DNA of 64,000 bases from Arthrobacter sp. ISL-30 (GCF_018613855.1 NZ_JAGGPK010000054.1:25986-89985); one strand, 5' to 3'. Shown: positions 25,933-34,746, counted from the stretch's first letter. The notes: generated by a model not told the origin, from the letters alone. Translations and numbers: made by a program.

Positions 25933-26883
25933 ATGAAGAACAACGCTGTCCTCCAGGTAGGGCCTCTTATGCCGATAGTCCAAGACTCGATTCTGAGCGA
26001 CTACGGGGCAGTAAGGCTGCCTGATTCCGTCCGCGAGCGGGAGAACTTCCTGCGGCTTAACGGGGAGTCCTTTGAAATTGCCGTGACCTCGGGGAAGGTG
26101 GGAGTGGGCCCGGAGCTGATGCGCGCTCTTCCCAATCTTCGGGCAGTAATTAACTTCGGGGTTGGTTATGACACTACAGATATGGCCCAGGCAGCCGATC
26201 GGGGTATTGCTGTCAGCAACACCCCCGATGTCCTCAATGACTGCGTGGCCGATACCGCTATCGCCTTGTACCTGGACGTGCTGCGTAGGATCAGCGCTTC
26301 GGACCGCTTCGTGCGCCGCGGCGACTGGCTCAGCAAGGGCAACTTTCCCCTGGCCACCAAGGCCAGCGGCAAACGGGTTGGAATCCTCGGTCTAGGCAGG
26401 ATCGGCCGGGTGATCGCCCGAAGGCTGGAAGGATTCGACTGTGACATCAGCTACCACAGCCGTAACCCTGTGGAAGGGGTCAGCTACCGTTACGAGGCAT
26501 CCCCGCGTGAACTTGCGGCGGACTGCGACGTGCTCATTGTTGCGGCGGCGGGTGGCCCCGACTCGGCCAAGCTCGTAGATGTAGAGGTCCTCAATGCATT
26601 AGGCCCGGAAGGCTACCTGATCAATATTGCCCGTGGCTCGGTAGTGGACGAGGAGGCCCTGGTGGCGGCTCTCCTGGCAGGACGGCTGGCAGGCGCCGGT
26701 TTAGACGTCTTCGCGGATGAGCCGAAGGTTCCGGAAGACCTTCTGGCCTTGGACAACGTGGTCCTCCTTCCGCACTTGGGCAGCGGAACTCATGAAACAC
26801 GGACGGCTATGGCCGAATTGACCCTCGCCAACCTGCGGTCCTTCATCACCACCGGCTCAATGCTGACAGCGGTGCAGCTGTGA
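25933..26883 (+). CDS. D-2-hydroxyacid dehydrogenase (glyoxylate/hydroxypyruvate reductase-like)
   Basis: A 316-residue enzyme with all catalytic elements: VNFGVGYDTTD near 75, Rossmann GILGLGRIGRVIARR near 155, arginine in INIARGSVVDEEAL near 235, glutamate in DVFADEPKVP near 262 and histidine in LLPHLGSGTHETR near 281. Members interconvert 2-oxo and D-2-hydroxy acids with NAD(P)H. In this operon it may act on tartronate semialdehyde, hydroxypyruvate or glyoxylate. It is first in the rightward operon and its stop overlaps the universal stress gene by four bases (GTGA). Confidence 0.92.
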   Translation: MKNNAVLQVGPLMPIVQDSILSDYGAVRLPDSVRERENFLRLNGESFEIAVTSGKVGVGPELMRALPNLRAVINFGVGYDTTDMAQAADRGIAVSNTPDVLNDCVADTAIALYLDVLRRISASDRFVRRGDWLSKGNFPLATKASGKRVGILGLGRIGRVIARRLEGFDCDISYHSRNPVEGVSYRYEASPRELAADCDVLIVAAAGGPDSAKLVDVEVLNALGPEGYLINIARGSVVDEEALVAALLAGRLAGAGLDVFADEPKVPEDLLALDNVVLLPHLGSGTHETRTAMAELTLANLRSFITTGSMLTAVQL

Positions 26884-27272
26884 GCGTCGCAGTGGGATAC
26901 GTTTCCAGCCAGGAAGGCCGGGCCGCCCTTAGCGCTGCCATCCGGGAAGCAGCGCTGCGAAAGACAGATTTGCAGATAATGGGTCCCCTCGCGAGTGAGG
27001 GGGCTGCAGAGGCAGAATCGGATATCCGTGCTGCCATCACCGCGGCGGGAGCTGCAGGAGTACCCGCCTCGCTTCGTCCCAATGATGGCACGGACGCAGC
27101 GGACCTGATGATCGATGCCTCCTACGAGGAGGAAGTTGAACTGATCGTCATTGGAGTGCGGCGGCGGTCTCCGGTTGGAAAGCTTTTCCTCGGCAGCACC
27201 GCCCAACGTGTCATCCTCGAAGCCGGATGTCCGGTCACCGCAGTAAAGGCCGACCTCCTCCCCCGCCCCTGA
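26880..27272 (+). CDS. universal stress protein (UspA family)
   Basis: A 130-residue single-domain Usp protein with GTG start coupled to the upstream stop. VAVGYVSSQEGRAALSAAIREA at the N-terminus and the nucleotide-binding-like loop IVIGVRRRSPVGKLFLGSTAQRVI near residues 85-107 (G-2x-G-9x-G-S/T pattern) identify the family. Many actinobacterial catabolic operons carry such a gene between enzyme genes. Its job there is unknown. Confidence 0.9.
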   Translation: MSVAVGYVSSQEGRAALSAAIREAALRKTDLQIMGPLASEGAAEAESDIRAAITAAGAAGVPASLRPNDGTDAADLMIDASYEEEVELIVIGVRRRSPVGKLFLGSTAQRVILEAGCPVTAVKADLLPRP

Positions 27273-27402
27273 ACAATGCTTCACCTGTTCCTGGAGTCAT
27301 AAACACAGGGCAGCCAGGCTTTCGGACAGGAATAACACTGCCCGCCCGATCTAAAGACAACCAACATCACGCCGACAGCGGCATTACCCAGAGGACATAA
27401 CC

Positions 27403-28317
27403 GTGGCAAAGTATTCACCCCAGGAACTGGCGGACACTCTGAAGGAAGGCCTGCTGTCCTTCCCTGTGACCTCGTTCGACGCAGAGCTGCAGTTCGATGA
27501 GGAGAATTACCGGAAGCACCTGGCTTGGCAGGCGAGCTTCCCGGTGGCGGGCCTGTTTGCTGCCGGCGGCACCGGTGAGGGCTTTTCCCTTTCGGCGGTG
27601 GAGTCCGAGCGCGTGGTCCGCACCGCTGTGGAGGAAGTGGGCGGCCAGGTTCCTGTCCTCGCCTCTGCCGGCGGTTCCACGGTCCAGGCCATCGAGAACG
27701 CCAAGGCTGCTGAGGCTGCTGGCGCCGAAGGCATCCTCCTGCTGCCCCCGTACCTGACCGAAGCTGACCAGGCCGGCCTGACCGAGCACGTCAGCGCTGT
27801 CTGCAACGCAACGTCCCTGGGCGTTATCATCTACAACCGGGCCAACGCCATCTACAAGGACACCACGGTGGCCACCTTGGCGGACCGCCACGAAAACCTC
27901 ATCGGCTTCAAGGACGGCGTGGGCGACCTCGAGCACGACGCCCGTGTCTACGCCAAGCTCGGGGACCGGCTCTTCTACTTGGGCGGCCTGCCCACCGCGG
28001 AGACCTTCGCGTTGCCGCTGCTGCAGCTGGGCATGAGCACCTACTCCAGCGCCATGTATAACTTCGTCCCCCAGTTCGCCCTGGACTTCTACCAGGACGT
28101 GTGCAACAACGACCGCGTGGCTGTGAACAAGAAGCTCAACGACTTCGTGATCCCGTACCTGGACATCCGCGACCGGGTAAAGGGCTACGCTGTCTCCATC
28201 GTCAAGGGCGGCCTGGACGCCATCGGCCGCTCCGCCGGGCCGGTCCGTCCCCCGCTGCAGAACCTCGCCGGGCAGGACCTTGCCGACCTCAAAGCCCTGA
28301 TCGCCCGCGTTTCCTGA
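27403..28317 (+). CDS. kdgD: 5-dehydro-4-deoxyglucarate dehydratase
   Basis: A 304-residue enzyme of the DapA/NAL aldolase superfamily that dehydrates and decarboxylates 5-dehydro-4-deoxy-D-glucarate to 2,5-dioxovalerate. GTG start with GAGGA ten bases upstream. Key residues: AAGGTGEGFSLS near 47-58 (the GTGE loop), YNRANAIYKD near 142 (Tyr) and the Schiff-base lysine in NLIGFKDGVGDLE near 168. This form of the superfamily (KdgD rather than DapA) is supported by the context of GudD and dioxovalerate dehydrogenase immediately downstream. Confidence 0.95.
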   Translation: MAKYSPQELADTLKEGLLSFPVTSFDAELQFDEENYRKHLAWQASFPVAGLFAAGGTGEGFSLSAVESERVVRTAVEEVGGQVPVLASAGGSTVQAIENAKAAEAAGAEGILLLPPYLTEADQAGLTEHVSAVCNATSLGVIIYNRANAIYKDTTVATLADRHENLIGFKDGVGDLEHDARVYAKLGDRLFYLGGLPTAETFALPLLQLGMSTYSSAMYNFVPQFALDFYQDVCNNDRVAVNKKLNDFVIPYLDIRDRVKGYAVSIVKGGLDAIGRSAGPVRPPLQNLAGQDLADLKALIARVS

Positions 28318-28354
28318 CCGTTTCCTGATCCACCGTTTCCCAGGAGGAACCATC

Positions 28355-29959
28355 GTGACCCTCACCGGACACTCCCTGATCGCCGGACAAACCGTCGTTG
28401 GCGAAGGAAAAACAGCCTTCGGCTTCAACCCCGCCACCAACGAGCAGCTCGACCCCGCCTACTCGCTGATCAGTGACGGGCAGCTCAAACAGGCCACCGC
28501 CGCCGCCAAGGAAGCTTATTCCTCCTTCAGCACCCTGGACCCCGAAACCCACGCAGGTTTCCTTGAGGCCATCGCGGACAACATCGAGGCCATCGGTGAC
28601 GAACTGATCATCCGCGCCAGCCAGGAAACCGGCCTTCCGGCGGCCCGGCTCCAGGGCGAACGGGCCCGGACCACCGGCCAGCTGCGTCTCTTCGCAACGG
28701 TTGTCCGTCAGGGCGACTTCCGCGGCGTGCGCATCGACCCCGCCATCCCGGACCGCGCTCCCCTTCCCCGGGCGGACATCCGGCAGCGCCAGATCCCGCT
28801 CGGCCCCGTCGCTGTGTTCGGTGCCAGCAACTTCCCGTTTGCCTTCTCGACGGCGGGCGGGGACACCGCGTCAGCCCTCGCCGCCGGCTGCCCGGTGGTC
28901 TTCAAAGCACACAATGCCCACCCCGGGACCGGCGAACTTGTCGGCCAGGCAGTGGCCAAGGCCGTCAAGGACTTCGGCCTGCACCCCGGCGTGTTCTCCC
29001 TGGTCTACGGGCCCGGTGCCAGCATCGGCCAGGCCCTGGTTGCCGACCCCAGCATCAAGGCGGTCGGTTTCACTGGTTCCCAGGCCGCAGGGATCGCCCT
29101 GATGAAGACCGCGGCAGCCAGGCGCGAACCCATCCCGGTCTACGCCGAGATGTCCTCGCTGAACCCGGTCTTCGTGTTCGAAGGCGCCCTCAAGGGCGAC
29201 ATCGACACTCTCGCCCAGCAGTACGTAACCGCTGTCACCGGCAGCTCCGGCCAGCTATGTACCTCGCCCGGCCTGCTCTTCGCCCCCGCAGGCGAACTCG
29301 GCGACAAACTCGCCGCCGCCGTCGGCCGCGCTGTTTCCGCAAGCGCCGGGCAGACCATGCTCACCGAAGGCATCGCCAAGTCCTGGACCAGGGGAGCGGA
29401 AAACCTGGGCAATGCCGACGGCGTCCAGGTCATCGGCCAAGGCACTCCGGGCTCCACCGAGAACGCCCCCGCCCCCACCATCTTTGGTACCGGCGTTACG
29501 GAATTCACCAGCAACCACGTCCTGCACGAGGAAATTTTCGGTGCCGCGTCACTGATGATCCGCTACTCCTCCGTGGAGGACCTGCTCCAGGCCGCCGCCC
29601 GGATCGAAGGCCAGCTGACCGCTTCGCTGCAGCTCACCGAAGAGGACTACCCGACGGCGGCACGCCTCCTTCCTGTCCTTGAGCAGAAGGTGGGCCGCAT
29701 TATCGTGAACGGCTGGCCCACGGGCGTTGAAGTAGGCCACGCCATGGTCCACGGCGGGCCCTTCCCCGCCACTTCCGACTCCCGCACCACTTCTGTCGGA
29801 ACCCTCGCGATCAACCGTTTCCTGCGCCCCGTCGCCTACCAGAACCTCCCCCAGGAACTGCTTCCGGAGGCGCTGCAGGATGCCAACCCCTGGCACCTCA
29901 ACCGACGGATCGACGGCGAAGTAGTAGCTGCTGCAGAGAAGGCCGAGGTCAGCGCATGA
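28355..29959 (+). CDS. 2,5-dioxovalerate (alpha-ketoglutarate semialdehyde) dehydrogenase
   Basis: A 534-residue NADP-type aldehyde dehydrogenase. GTG start after GGAGGAACCATC. The cofactor region GPVAVFGASNFPFAFSTAGGD lies near 151-171, the catalytic glutamate in YAEMSSLNPVF near 264, and the catalytic cysteine in GSSGQLCTSPGLL near 299. It oxidises 2,5-dioxovalerate to 2-oxoglutarate, the last step of the KdgD route. It lies 37 bp after kdgD and its stop overlaps the gudD start by four bases. Confidence 0.94.
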   Translation: MTLTGHSLIAGQTVVGEGKTAFGFNPATNEQLDPAYSLISDGQLKQATAAAKEAYSSFSTLDPETHAGFLEAIADNIEAIGDELIIRASQETGLPAARLQGERARTTGQLRLFATVVRQGDFRGVRIDPAIPDRAPLPRADIRQRQIPLGPVAVFGASNFPFAFSTAGGDTASALAAGCPVVFKAHNAHPGTGELVGQAVAKAVKDFGLHPGVFSLVYGPGASIGQALVADPSIKAVGFTGSQAAGIALMKTAAARREPIPVYAEMSSLNPVFVFEGALKGDIDTLAQQYVTAVTGSSGQLCTSPGLLFAPAGELGDKLAAAVGRAVSASAGQTMLTEGIAKSWTRGAENLGNADGVQVIGQGTPGSTENAPAPTIFGTGVTEFTSNHVLHEEIFGAASLMIRYSSVEDLLQAAARIEGQLTASLQLTEEDYPTAARLLPVLEQKVGRIIVNGWPTGVEVGHAMVHGGPFPATSDSRTTSVGTLAINRFLRPVAYQNLPQELLPEALQDANPWHLNRRIDGEVVAAAEKAEVSA

Positions 29960-31284
29960 GCAACCAGCCCATTATTTCCCGCGTAGAAGTAGTTCCGGTT
30001 GCCGGTCATGACAGCATGCTGATGAACCTCAGCGGTGCGCACGGGCCCTTCTTCACCCGCAACATCGTCATCATTACCGACTCCGACGGCCGCACCGGCC
30101 TGGGCGAAGTTCCCGGCGGCGAGAAGATCCGCACCACCATCGAAGAAGCCGGCGCGCTGATCAACGGCAAGCCCGTGGCCCGCTATCGCTCGCTCCTGCG
30201 TGAGGTTGCTGCCGAGTTTGCCGACCGCGACGCCGGCGGCCGTGGCCTGCAGACCTTCGACCTGCGCACCACCGTCCACGCCGTCACCGCCGTCGAATCA
30301 GCCCTGCTGGACCTGCACGGCAAGTTCCTCGGTGTCCCCGTGGCCGAACTGCTCGGCGACGGGCAGCAGCGCACCTCCGTGCCCATGCTGGGCTACCTCT
30401 TCTTCATCGGCGACCACGCCCGCACCGACCTGCCCTACCTCGTGGAGGACGCGCCGGCTGACCGCTGGGAAAAGCTTCGCCGCCAGGAGGCAATGACGCC
30501 GGACGCCGTCGTCGCACTGGCCGAAGCTGCCCAGGAACGCTACGGCTTCAGGGATTTCAAGCTCAAGGGCGGCGTGCTGTCCGGCGACGACGAGGTGGAC
30601 GTTGTCACGGCGCTGGCCAAGCGCTTCCCCGACGCCAGGGTGACACTGGACCCCAACGGCGGCTGGGTCCTGGACGAGGCCATCCGCCTGGGCAAGCGGA
30701 TGCAGGGCGTCGTGGCGTACGCCGAGGACCCCTGCGGCGCGGAAGGGCGCTTCTCCGGCCGCGAGGTCATGGCGGAATTCCGCCGCGCCACCGGCCTGAA
30801 GACGGCCACCAACATGATCGCCACCGATTGGCGGGAAATGTCGCACGCCATCCGCAGCAACGCCGTGGACATCCCGCTGGCCGATCCGCACTTCTGGACC
30901 ATGCACGGCTCGGTCCGGGTGGCGCAGATGTGCCACGAGTTCGGACTCACCTGGGGATCGCACTCGAACAACCACTTCGACATCTCGCTAGCCATGTTCA
31001 CACACACGGGTGCTGCGGCGCCCGGAGAGATCACCGCCCTTGACACGCACTGGATCTGGCAGGACGGCCAAGGCCTCACCAAGGAGCCGCTGCAGATCAA
31101 GGACGGCGCCATCGAGGTTCCGGACGCCCCCGGCCTCGGTATCGAACTGGACCCCGAAGCCCTGGACAAGGCCCACCAACTGTACCTGCAGCACGGCCTC
31201 GACGCCCGTGACGACAGCATCGGCATGCAGTACTACATCGACGGCTGGTCCTTCGACCCCAAACAACCCTGCCTCGTCCGCTAA
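29956..31284 (+). CDS. gudD: D-glucarate dehydratase
   Basis: A 442-residue enolase-superfamily enzyme making 5-dehydro-4-deoxyglucarate from D-glucarate. N-terminal GAHGPFFTRNIVIITDS is typical of true glucarate dehydratases. Active-site motifs: paired lysines in FRDFKLKGGVLSG near 198-200, VTLDPNGGW near 229, YAEDPCGAE near 254, TATNMIATDW near 278, and GSHSNNHFDISLA near 334 with the general base histidine, then LDTHWIWQ. With kdgD and the semialdehyde dehydrogenase this completes glucarate to 2-oxoglutarate. Confidence 0.96.
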   Translation: MSNQPIISRVEVVPVAGHDSMLMNLSGAHGPFFTRNIVIITDSDGRTGLGEVPGGEKIRTTIEEAGALINGKPVARYRSLLREVAAEFADRDAGGRGLQTFDLRTTVHAVTAVESALLDLHGKFLGVPVAELLGDGQQRTSVPMLGYLFFIGDHARTDLPYLVEDAPADRWEKLRRQEAMTPDAVVALAEAAQERYGFRDFKLKGGVLSGDDEVDVVTALAKRFPDARVTLDPNGGWVLDEAIRLGKRMQGVVAYAEDPCGAEGRFSGREVMAEFRRATGLKTATNMIATDWREMSHAIRSNAVDIPLADPHFWTMHGSVRVAQMCHEFGLTWGSHSNNHFDISLAMFTHTGAAAPGEITALDTHWIWQDGQGLTKEPLQIKDGAIEVPDAPGLGIELDPEALDKAHQLYLQHGLDARDDSIGMQYYIDGWSFDPKQPCLVR

Positions 31285-31305
31285 ACAGACAGGCAATCAC
31301 TCAAC

Positions 31306-31353
31306 TTCCGCACGGTCGGCCCTCCTCTCGCAACAGGAGACGGCCGTGCGGAA
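31306..31353 (+). terminator. inverted repeat after gudD
   Basis: TTCCGCACGG (31306-31315) pairs with CCGTGCGGAA (31344-31353) in a 10-bp stem with a 28-base loop, 21 bp past the gudD stop. It is a plausible end for the rightward glucarate operon. Confidence 0.6.
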
Positions 31354-31377
31354 TTCCAACATTCAAAGATAGAGCTC

Positions 31378-31641
31378 GTGCTGCACCACGTGTTTCGGGA
31401 CCTAGCCGCCATGATCACCCAGACGTATGCGATCAAGAAAAGACCTACGTGGAATTCATGCTCCGCGAAATGGGATACCCCGGGCGTCCCCGTTCCCACC
31501 AAAGCCGGAGGACTTGCCCGACTCAACGCAGCGATCAGCAAAGCCGGTGAGGAAGTCGCCTTCGGAAGAACAAGCGCCAGCAACGCCGCACAAAACGTCA
31601 TAACCGAGGCAGGATCAATCCTGTCCCGAGAAGTCACCTAG
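31378..31641 (+). pseudogene. possible remnant of a solute-binding protein C-terminus
   Basis: The last 45 or so codons of this frame (PTKAGGLARLNAAISKAGEE, then VAFGRTSASNAAQNVITEAG) resemble the C-terminal end of family-1 carbohydrate-binding proteins, which typically end with a helical LNxAxxxAxxxIAFG...A pattern. Just upstream, another frame reads EKTYVEFMLREMGYPG and then breaks, suggesting a frameshifted, truncated gene. No signal peptide or full domain survives. A small genuine protein of 87 residues cannot be excluded. It has no strong ribosome-binding site. Confidence 0.35.
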
Positions 31642-31871
31642 GAACACACCACAACAGAGGAAACCATGGCTAACCAATAGCTTGAGCCGACTCTAAGGCA
31701 GGAGTCCGAAAACCCACATCGGACTCCGGCCTGGATGGTTTCACCACCCCTTGGGCAGAGCCACCAAATGGGGGCGGACCGAGCAACAATCAAGCCGGGA
31801 CTTACCGTGGCCGCGGACAGCTGCGATGTAAAAGGAACCCCTTGTCCGCCCGTCTTTGAGAGAGATTCGTA
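31642..31871. other. short non-coding stretch after the transporter remnant
   Basis: Nothing convincing is seen. A tiny frame ATGGCTAACCAATAG after GAGGAAACC at 31657-31678 could be the broken start of a lost downstream gene. Confidence 0.35.
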
Positions 31872-32102
31872 ATGCTTCAATTCACAACGCAGACACATCC
31901 AACATTCCGCGTTGACGTTGTCGTCAACGATCCCCAAGATCTGAATCGGCTCTTGAACCAAGCAGTACAGCGCACAATCCCAACAGCGTTAGAACGCGGT
32001 CAGGGAATTCTCGTTACCCAGATTTTCCCCAACAAATACACGGTTGAAGTTGATGGAGCGGTCCCCTGCGGGGTGACGTACGAAAAACGAGCCTGCCCCT
32101 AA
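31872..32102 (+). CDS. small hypothetical protein
   Basis: A 76-residue protein with GAGAGA nine bases upstream of ATG. It has a soluble alpha/beta-looking sequence (FRVDVVVNDPQDLNRLLNQA, then ILVTQIFPNKYTVEVDGAVP). No family is recognised. Codon use and composition look like real coding sequence but the gene stands alone. Confidence 0.5.
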   Translation: MLQFTTQTHPTFRVDVVVNDPQDLNRLLNQAVQRTIPTALERGQGILVTQIFPNKYTVEVDGAVPCGVTYEKRACP

Positions 32103-32477
32103 GGCCACTTGGTGGTTTGGAGAATCAGAAACTCGGGTTCCCTCCTGATGCGTCCACCAGGACCGCCCCTCAACCATGGCAACATCCTCATGCTCGAAGG
32201 CCTCTGCGGGAATCTTGGCGCGGGGCCACTAACAAGACTGGGCGCTTGAAGGATCCCGATCGCACATCTAGTCGAGGTCCTGCTCCAAGCTCGGTTGTCA
32301 ATTCGGGCACACCCCAACCTGACGTCAGGCAGCAAGGAGAAGAGCGTCAGGTTAGGGTCCTGAAGTAAGTTCCTGCATGGGTCCCCTCCGCAGTCTTAGA
32401 TCCAAATCTGACAACAGCCACAAATAGAAACTTGTTGAAGTGTCAGTTTCAGAGGTGCTCTTAATGTCACCTGGGAG
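32103..32477. other. non-coding gap with a 14-bp inverted repeat
   Basis: ACCCCAACCTGACG (32311-32324) and CGTCAGGTTAGGGT (32345-32358) form a stem with one mismatch. The left arm matches the ACACCCCAACCTGAC that opens the extended repeat near 1716, so this may be an isolated end of the same repeat family. No gene is supported. Confidence 0.5.
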
Positions 32478-33566
32478 TCAGCAGGAGTGACTCCAGCGCT
32501 CTAAGTGAGAGCTTACGGTTGGCGCCCCTTTTGCCAATGCAGTCCGGTAATCGAGAGCCTTATCGCGTTGCAGTCTCCCAAGTACAACCACTGAATGCAC
32601 TCCTATTCGCTGTGCAGTCGACTCAATCCACCCCCTACGAACGGCCGTCGGCGGGACTGGGAGGCCCCCCGGTATCTGCCATTCACCTGCCTTTTCGTCG
32701 GCAGCTAGCTCGGCCGGCTCAGTCGAAGAGTCTTCATCAATCACGAGACGCTCGGGCGTCACATGTCCCAGGAGGACATGCGCCACTTCGTGGAGAAGCG
32801 TGAATAGAACTACATCTAGTCGCTTACCTCTTCCCGACAATGCAATTACTGGCTTCTCAGCGTTTTCGTCCAAAAGGAAGGACGCGCCGTTCAGCTTGCT
32901 CCCAGGGAACGCTTCGACATAGACAAGACGCACTCCTACAGCAGCAAATTCAGCAGGGAGCTTCGAAAAGTTTTCCGGATTTGCGACCAAGCGCGAGAGG
33001 CGCTCCGCTAGTTCCGTGAGCCCCACTGGGTCGTAGCTACTAACCTGAAGATCCTGCGCACGCTTGCGGGCGCACGCGAGCCATGCTTTTTGGGTTGGTG
33101 TTGGTTCTTCATCCTGATTGGAGCGTCGGGCTGCGGCCAGAAACCGCGGTGTGTCTTCAATGTGTTCGATTTGGAACAGCTTGATCAGCTCGTCTTTTTG
33201 CTCTGTCAATGACTGGCCGGTCAGGATTCCTCTTTTGAGAAGTAGCGATACTGGAGCCAATTCGTTCATCCTGGCCCGCAGCTTGACCTCGTCTAAGTCC
33301 TTGCGGGTTGCCTCATTCCGGGACTGGCTCCAGAGGAGATACGAATTCTGCAGGTTCAGCCAGTACTCCGGACCAGTACCAAGAGCTGCGCCGATCTGAG
33401 CTGCAGATTCACGAGTTATTTCCTTTTTCCCGGCGATTATTTCCGAAACGAACTGCGCCGGGCGCCCAAGGATCTGTGCAAAGTCGCTTTGGGACCAATG
33501 ACGTGCTTCAAGCTCCTCGGTTAGAAAATCCCCGGGAGGGAAAGCTTCAGCGAGCTCGGGGGCCAT
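32478..33566 (-). CDS. HigA-like antitoxin fused to ImmA/IrrE metallopeptidase domain
   Basis: A 362-residue two-domain protein. ATG start with AAGGA nine bases upstream, 13 bp after the toxin stop; a TTG 12 codons earlier is less likely. Residues 5-75 form the XRE/HigA helix-turn-helix (WSQSDFAQILGRPAQFVSEIIAGKKEITRESAAQIG). The C-terminal half is an ImmA/IrrE (DUF955) peptidase with zinc motif LLHEVAHVLLGH at about 257-268. It pairs with the HigB-like toxin just upstream. The fusion suggests the antitoxin may be self-processed or may cleave another repressor, although the catalytic activity is inferred from the motif only. Confidence 0.88.
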   Translation of the reverse strand: MAPELAEAFPPGDFLTEELEARHWSQSDFAQILGRPAQFVSEIIAGKKEITRESAAQIGAALGTGPEYWLNLQNSYLLWSQSRNEATRKDLDEVKLRARMNELAPVSLLLKRGILTGQSLTEQKDELIKLFQIEHIEDTPRFLAAARRSNQDEEPTPTQKAWLACARKRAQDLQVSSYDPVGLTELAERLSRLVANPENFSKLPAEFAAVGVRLVYVEAFPGSKLNGASFLLDENAEKPVIALSGRGKRLDVVLFTLLHEVAHVLLGHVTPERLVIDEDSSTEPAELAADEKAGEWQIPGGLPVPPTAVRRGWIESTAQRIGVHSVVVLGRLQRDKALDYRTALAKGAPTVSSHLERWSHSC

Positions 33567-33579
33567 GGAAATCAGTCCT

Positions 33580-33879
33580 TCAGTGGTAGTCAACGGCTTC
33601 AATGACGATGGCTATGCGCCCGCCATCCTGAGTTTGGAACCGCAGAATAAGCCTGTATTGGGTATCGATCCGGATCGACCACGTCCCAGCACGGTTACCT
33701 CTTAGCTTCTCAAGGTGGAGGGACTTCAGCGCTCTCAGATCCTGATCTGTGACCGCCGCGTGCAGCTGCTGGATTCGTCGTCGGTATGCCCGGGTGACGT
33801 TTGGAGCCCAACGTGATGTGCGATGGTCTGGCTCGTAGGCGAGTTTCCGGAGATCCTCATCCTCGTAGTCCACCTGCAT
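33580..33879 (-). CDS. higB: HigB-like ribosome-dependent RNase toxin
   Basis: A 99-residue RelE-superfamily toxin. The HigB pattern is clear: RRRIQQLHAAVTDQDLRAL, then LHLEKLRGNRAGTWSIRIDTQYRLILRF, ending in IVIEAVDYH, where the arginines and C-terminal histidine fit the mRNA-cleaving site. It is upstream of the antitoxin in the HigBA order (toxin first). The C-terminal VDYH matches family HigB/PemK-like endings such as VDYH/DYHx. It likely stabilises the plasmid by post-segregational killing. Confidence 0.9.
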   Translation of the reverse strand: MQVDYEDEDLRKLAYEPDHRTSRWAPNVTRAYRRRIQQLHAAVTDQDLRALKSLHLEKLRGNRAGTWSIRIDTQYRLILRFQTQDGGRIAIVIEAVDYH

Positions 33880-34038
33880 TCTGTAAGCCGTCCTTCACCC
33901 CTGATGTGAACAACACGCTACAGGAAATGCTCAACTTCGTATGAAAACTATACCGCAGAACTCGCAACTTGTCTTCACCCTTGCACCGAAAGACCGAGAC
34001 GATTAGAGTGGAAGCGTCGGCAGGTCCGATACAAAAAA

Positions 34039-34066
34039 GGGCGGACCCGTTCCAGCGGGCCCGCCC
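34039..34066 (-). terminator. rho-independent terminator upstream of the toxin-antitoxin pair
   Basis: GGGCGGACCCG (34039-34049) pairs with CGGGCCCGCCC (34056-34066) with one mismatch. On the minus strand the stem is followed by a run of six U residues. It would block minus-strand read-through into higBA from the conjugation operon side. Confidence 0.65.
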
Positions 34067-34185
34067 AGCAACTCGAGGTCAGGACCGCAAGTTCCATGGT
34101 TAGTGGTACTAGCGATTCTAACGGAGCCACAGGCGCCCGCGAATGGGCGCCCTCCCCCTCGGATAAGTGTTCTGAGGAGGACACC

Positions 34186-34395
34186 ATGGCACGATCAGTT
34201 AGCCGCAGCGCGCGAACCGGACGTTTTGTAACCAAAGCGACTGCCGCCAGATCTCCACGGACGACAATCACTGAACGGGTTGGTGCCGGGACCGGAAATA
34301 GCCGAAGTGTTAATCGTTCGGCATCAACGGGACGGTTCGTCACTGATGCGACAGTTCGGCGTAACCCCGGCGGGACCATAACCCAGCAGGTCTGA
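34186..34395 (+). CDS. small basic protein with internal TGRFVT tandem repeat
   Basis: A 69-residue protein, start supported by GAGGAGG five bases upstream of ATG. It consists of two similar halves: SRSARTGRFVTKATAARSPR TTIT and NRSASTGRFVTDATVRRNPGGTIT, so RSAxTGRFVTxATxxRxPxxTIT occurs twice. Proteins of this type are frequent in actinobacteria, but I know of no function. The repeat and positive charge suggest nucleic-acid or membrane-surface contact (inference). It is followed 70 bp later by a DUF3892 gene on the same strand. Confidence 0.7.
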   Translation: MARSVSRSARTGRFVTKATAARSPRTTITERVGAGTGNSRSVNRSASTGRFVTDATVRRNPGGTITQQV

Positions 34396-34464
34396 TCTCC
34401 CTCAGCAAGGAGATCAGGGTAACGCGGGAACACGTAGAGGCAGTCAAATAACTAGGAGTAATCC

Positions 34465-34746
34465 ATGGCGGTAAGAATTACCCACGTGCGGGTTGAAGGA
34501 TTCCCAGAGGATCATCAACACATTACGAGCTACAAGTGGGTCAATGAAGCAGATAACGGCAGCGGAACCAGCACGAAGCCGGCAATGGTCGAATTTATCG
34601 ATGTAAAGAAGGGCCGGGCGTACGTAGGATCTGGCTCCTCAAGAGTGGAGGTCGGCGTAGTTCGGCCCCAATCTGCAGCTCCGTATCTTCGGACCTACGC
34701 TGATCAGCAATGGACTAACAACCTTCTGTCGTTGCCCAGATTCTAA
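34465..34746 (+). CDS. DUF3892 family protein
   Basis: A 93-residue protein with the DUF3892 pattern: ITHVRVEG...HQHITSYKWVNE near residues 4-30, MVEFIDVKKGRAYVGSGSS near 45-63, and PYLRTYADQQWTNNLLSLPRF at the C-terminus. AGGAG lies seven bases upstream of ATG. Function unknown. In other genomes such genes occur as stand-alone accessory genes. It is followed by a strong terminator. Confidence 0.8.
   Translation: MAVRITHVRVEGFPEDHQHITSYKWVNEADNGSGTSTKPAMVEFIDVKKGRAYVGSGSSRVEVGVVRPQSAAPYLRTYADQQWTNNLLSLPRF

Noticed and set aside
32117..32368. Small plus-strand gene before the HTH-peptidase gene
   Set aside because: Low-complexity, no ribosome-binding site and it crosses an inverted repeat.
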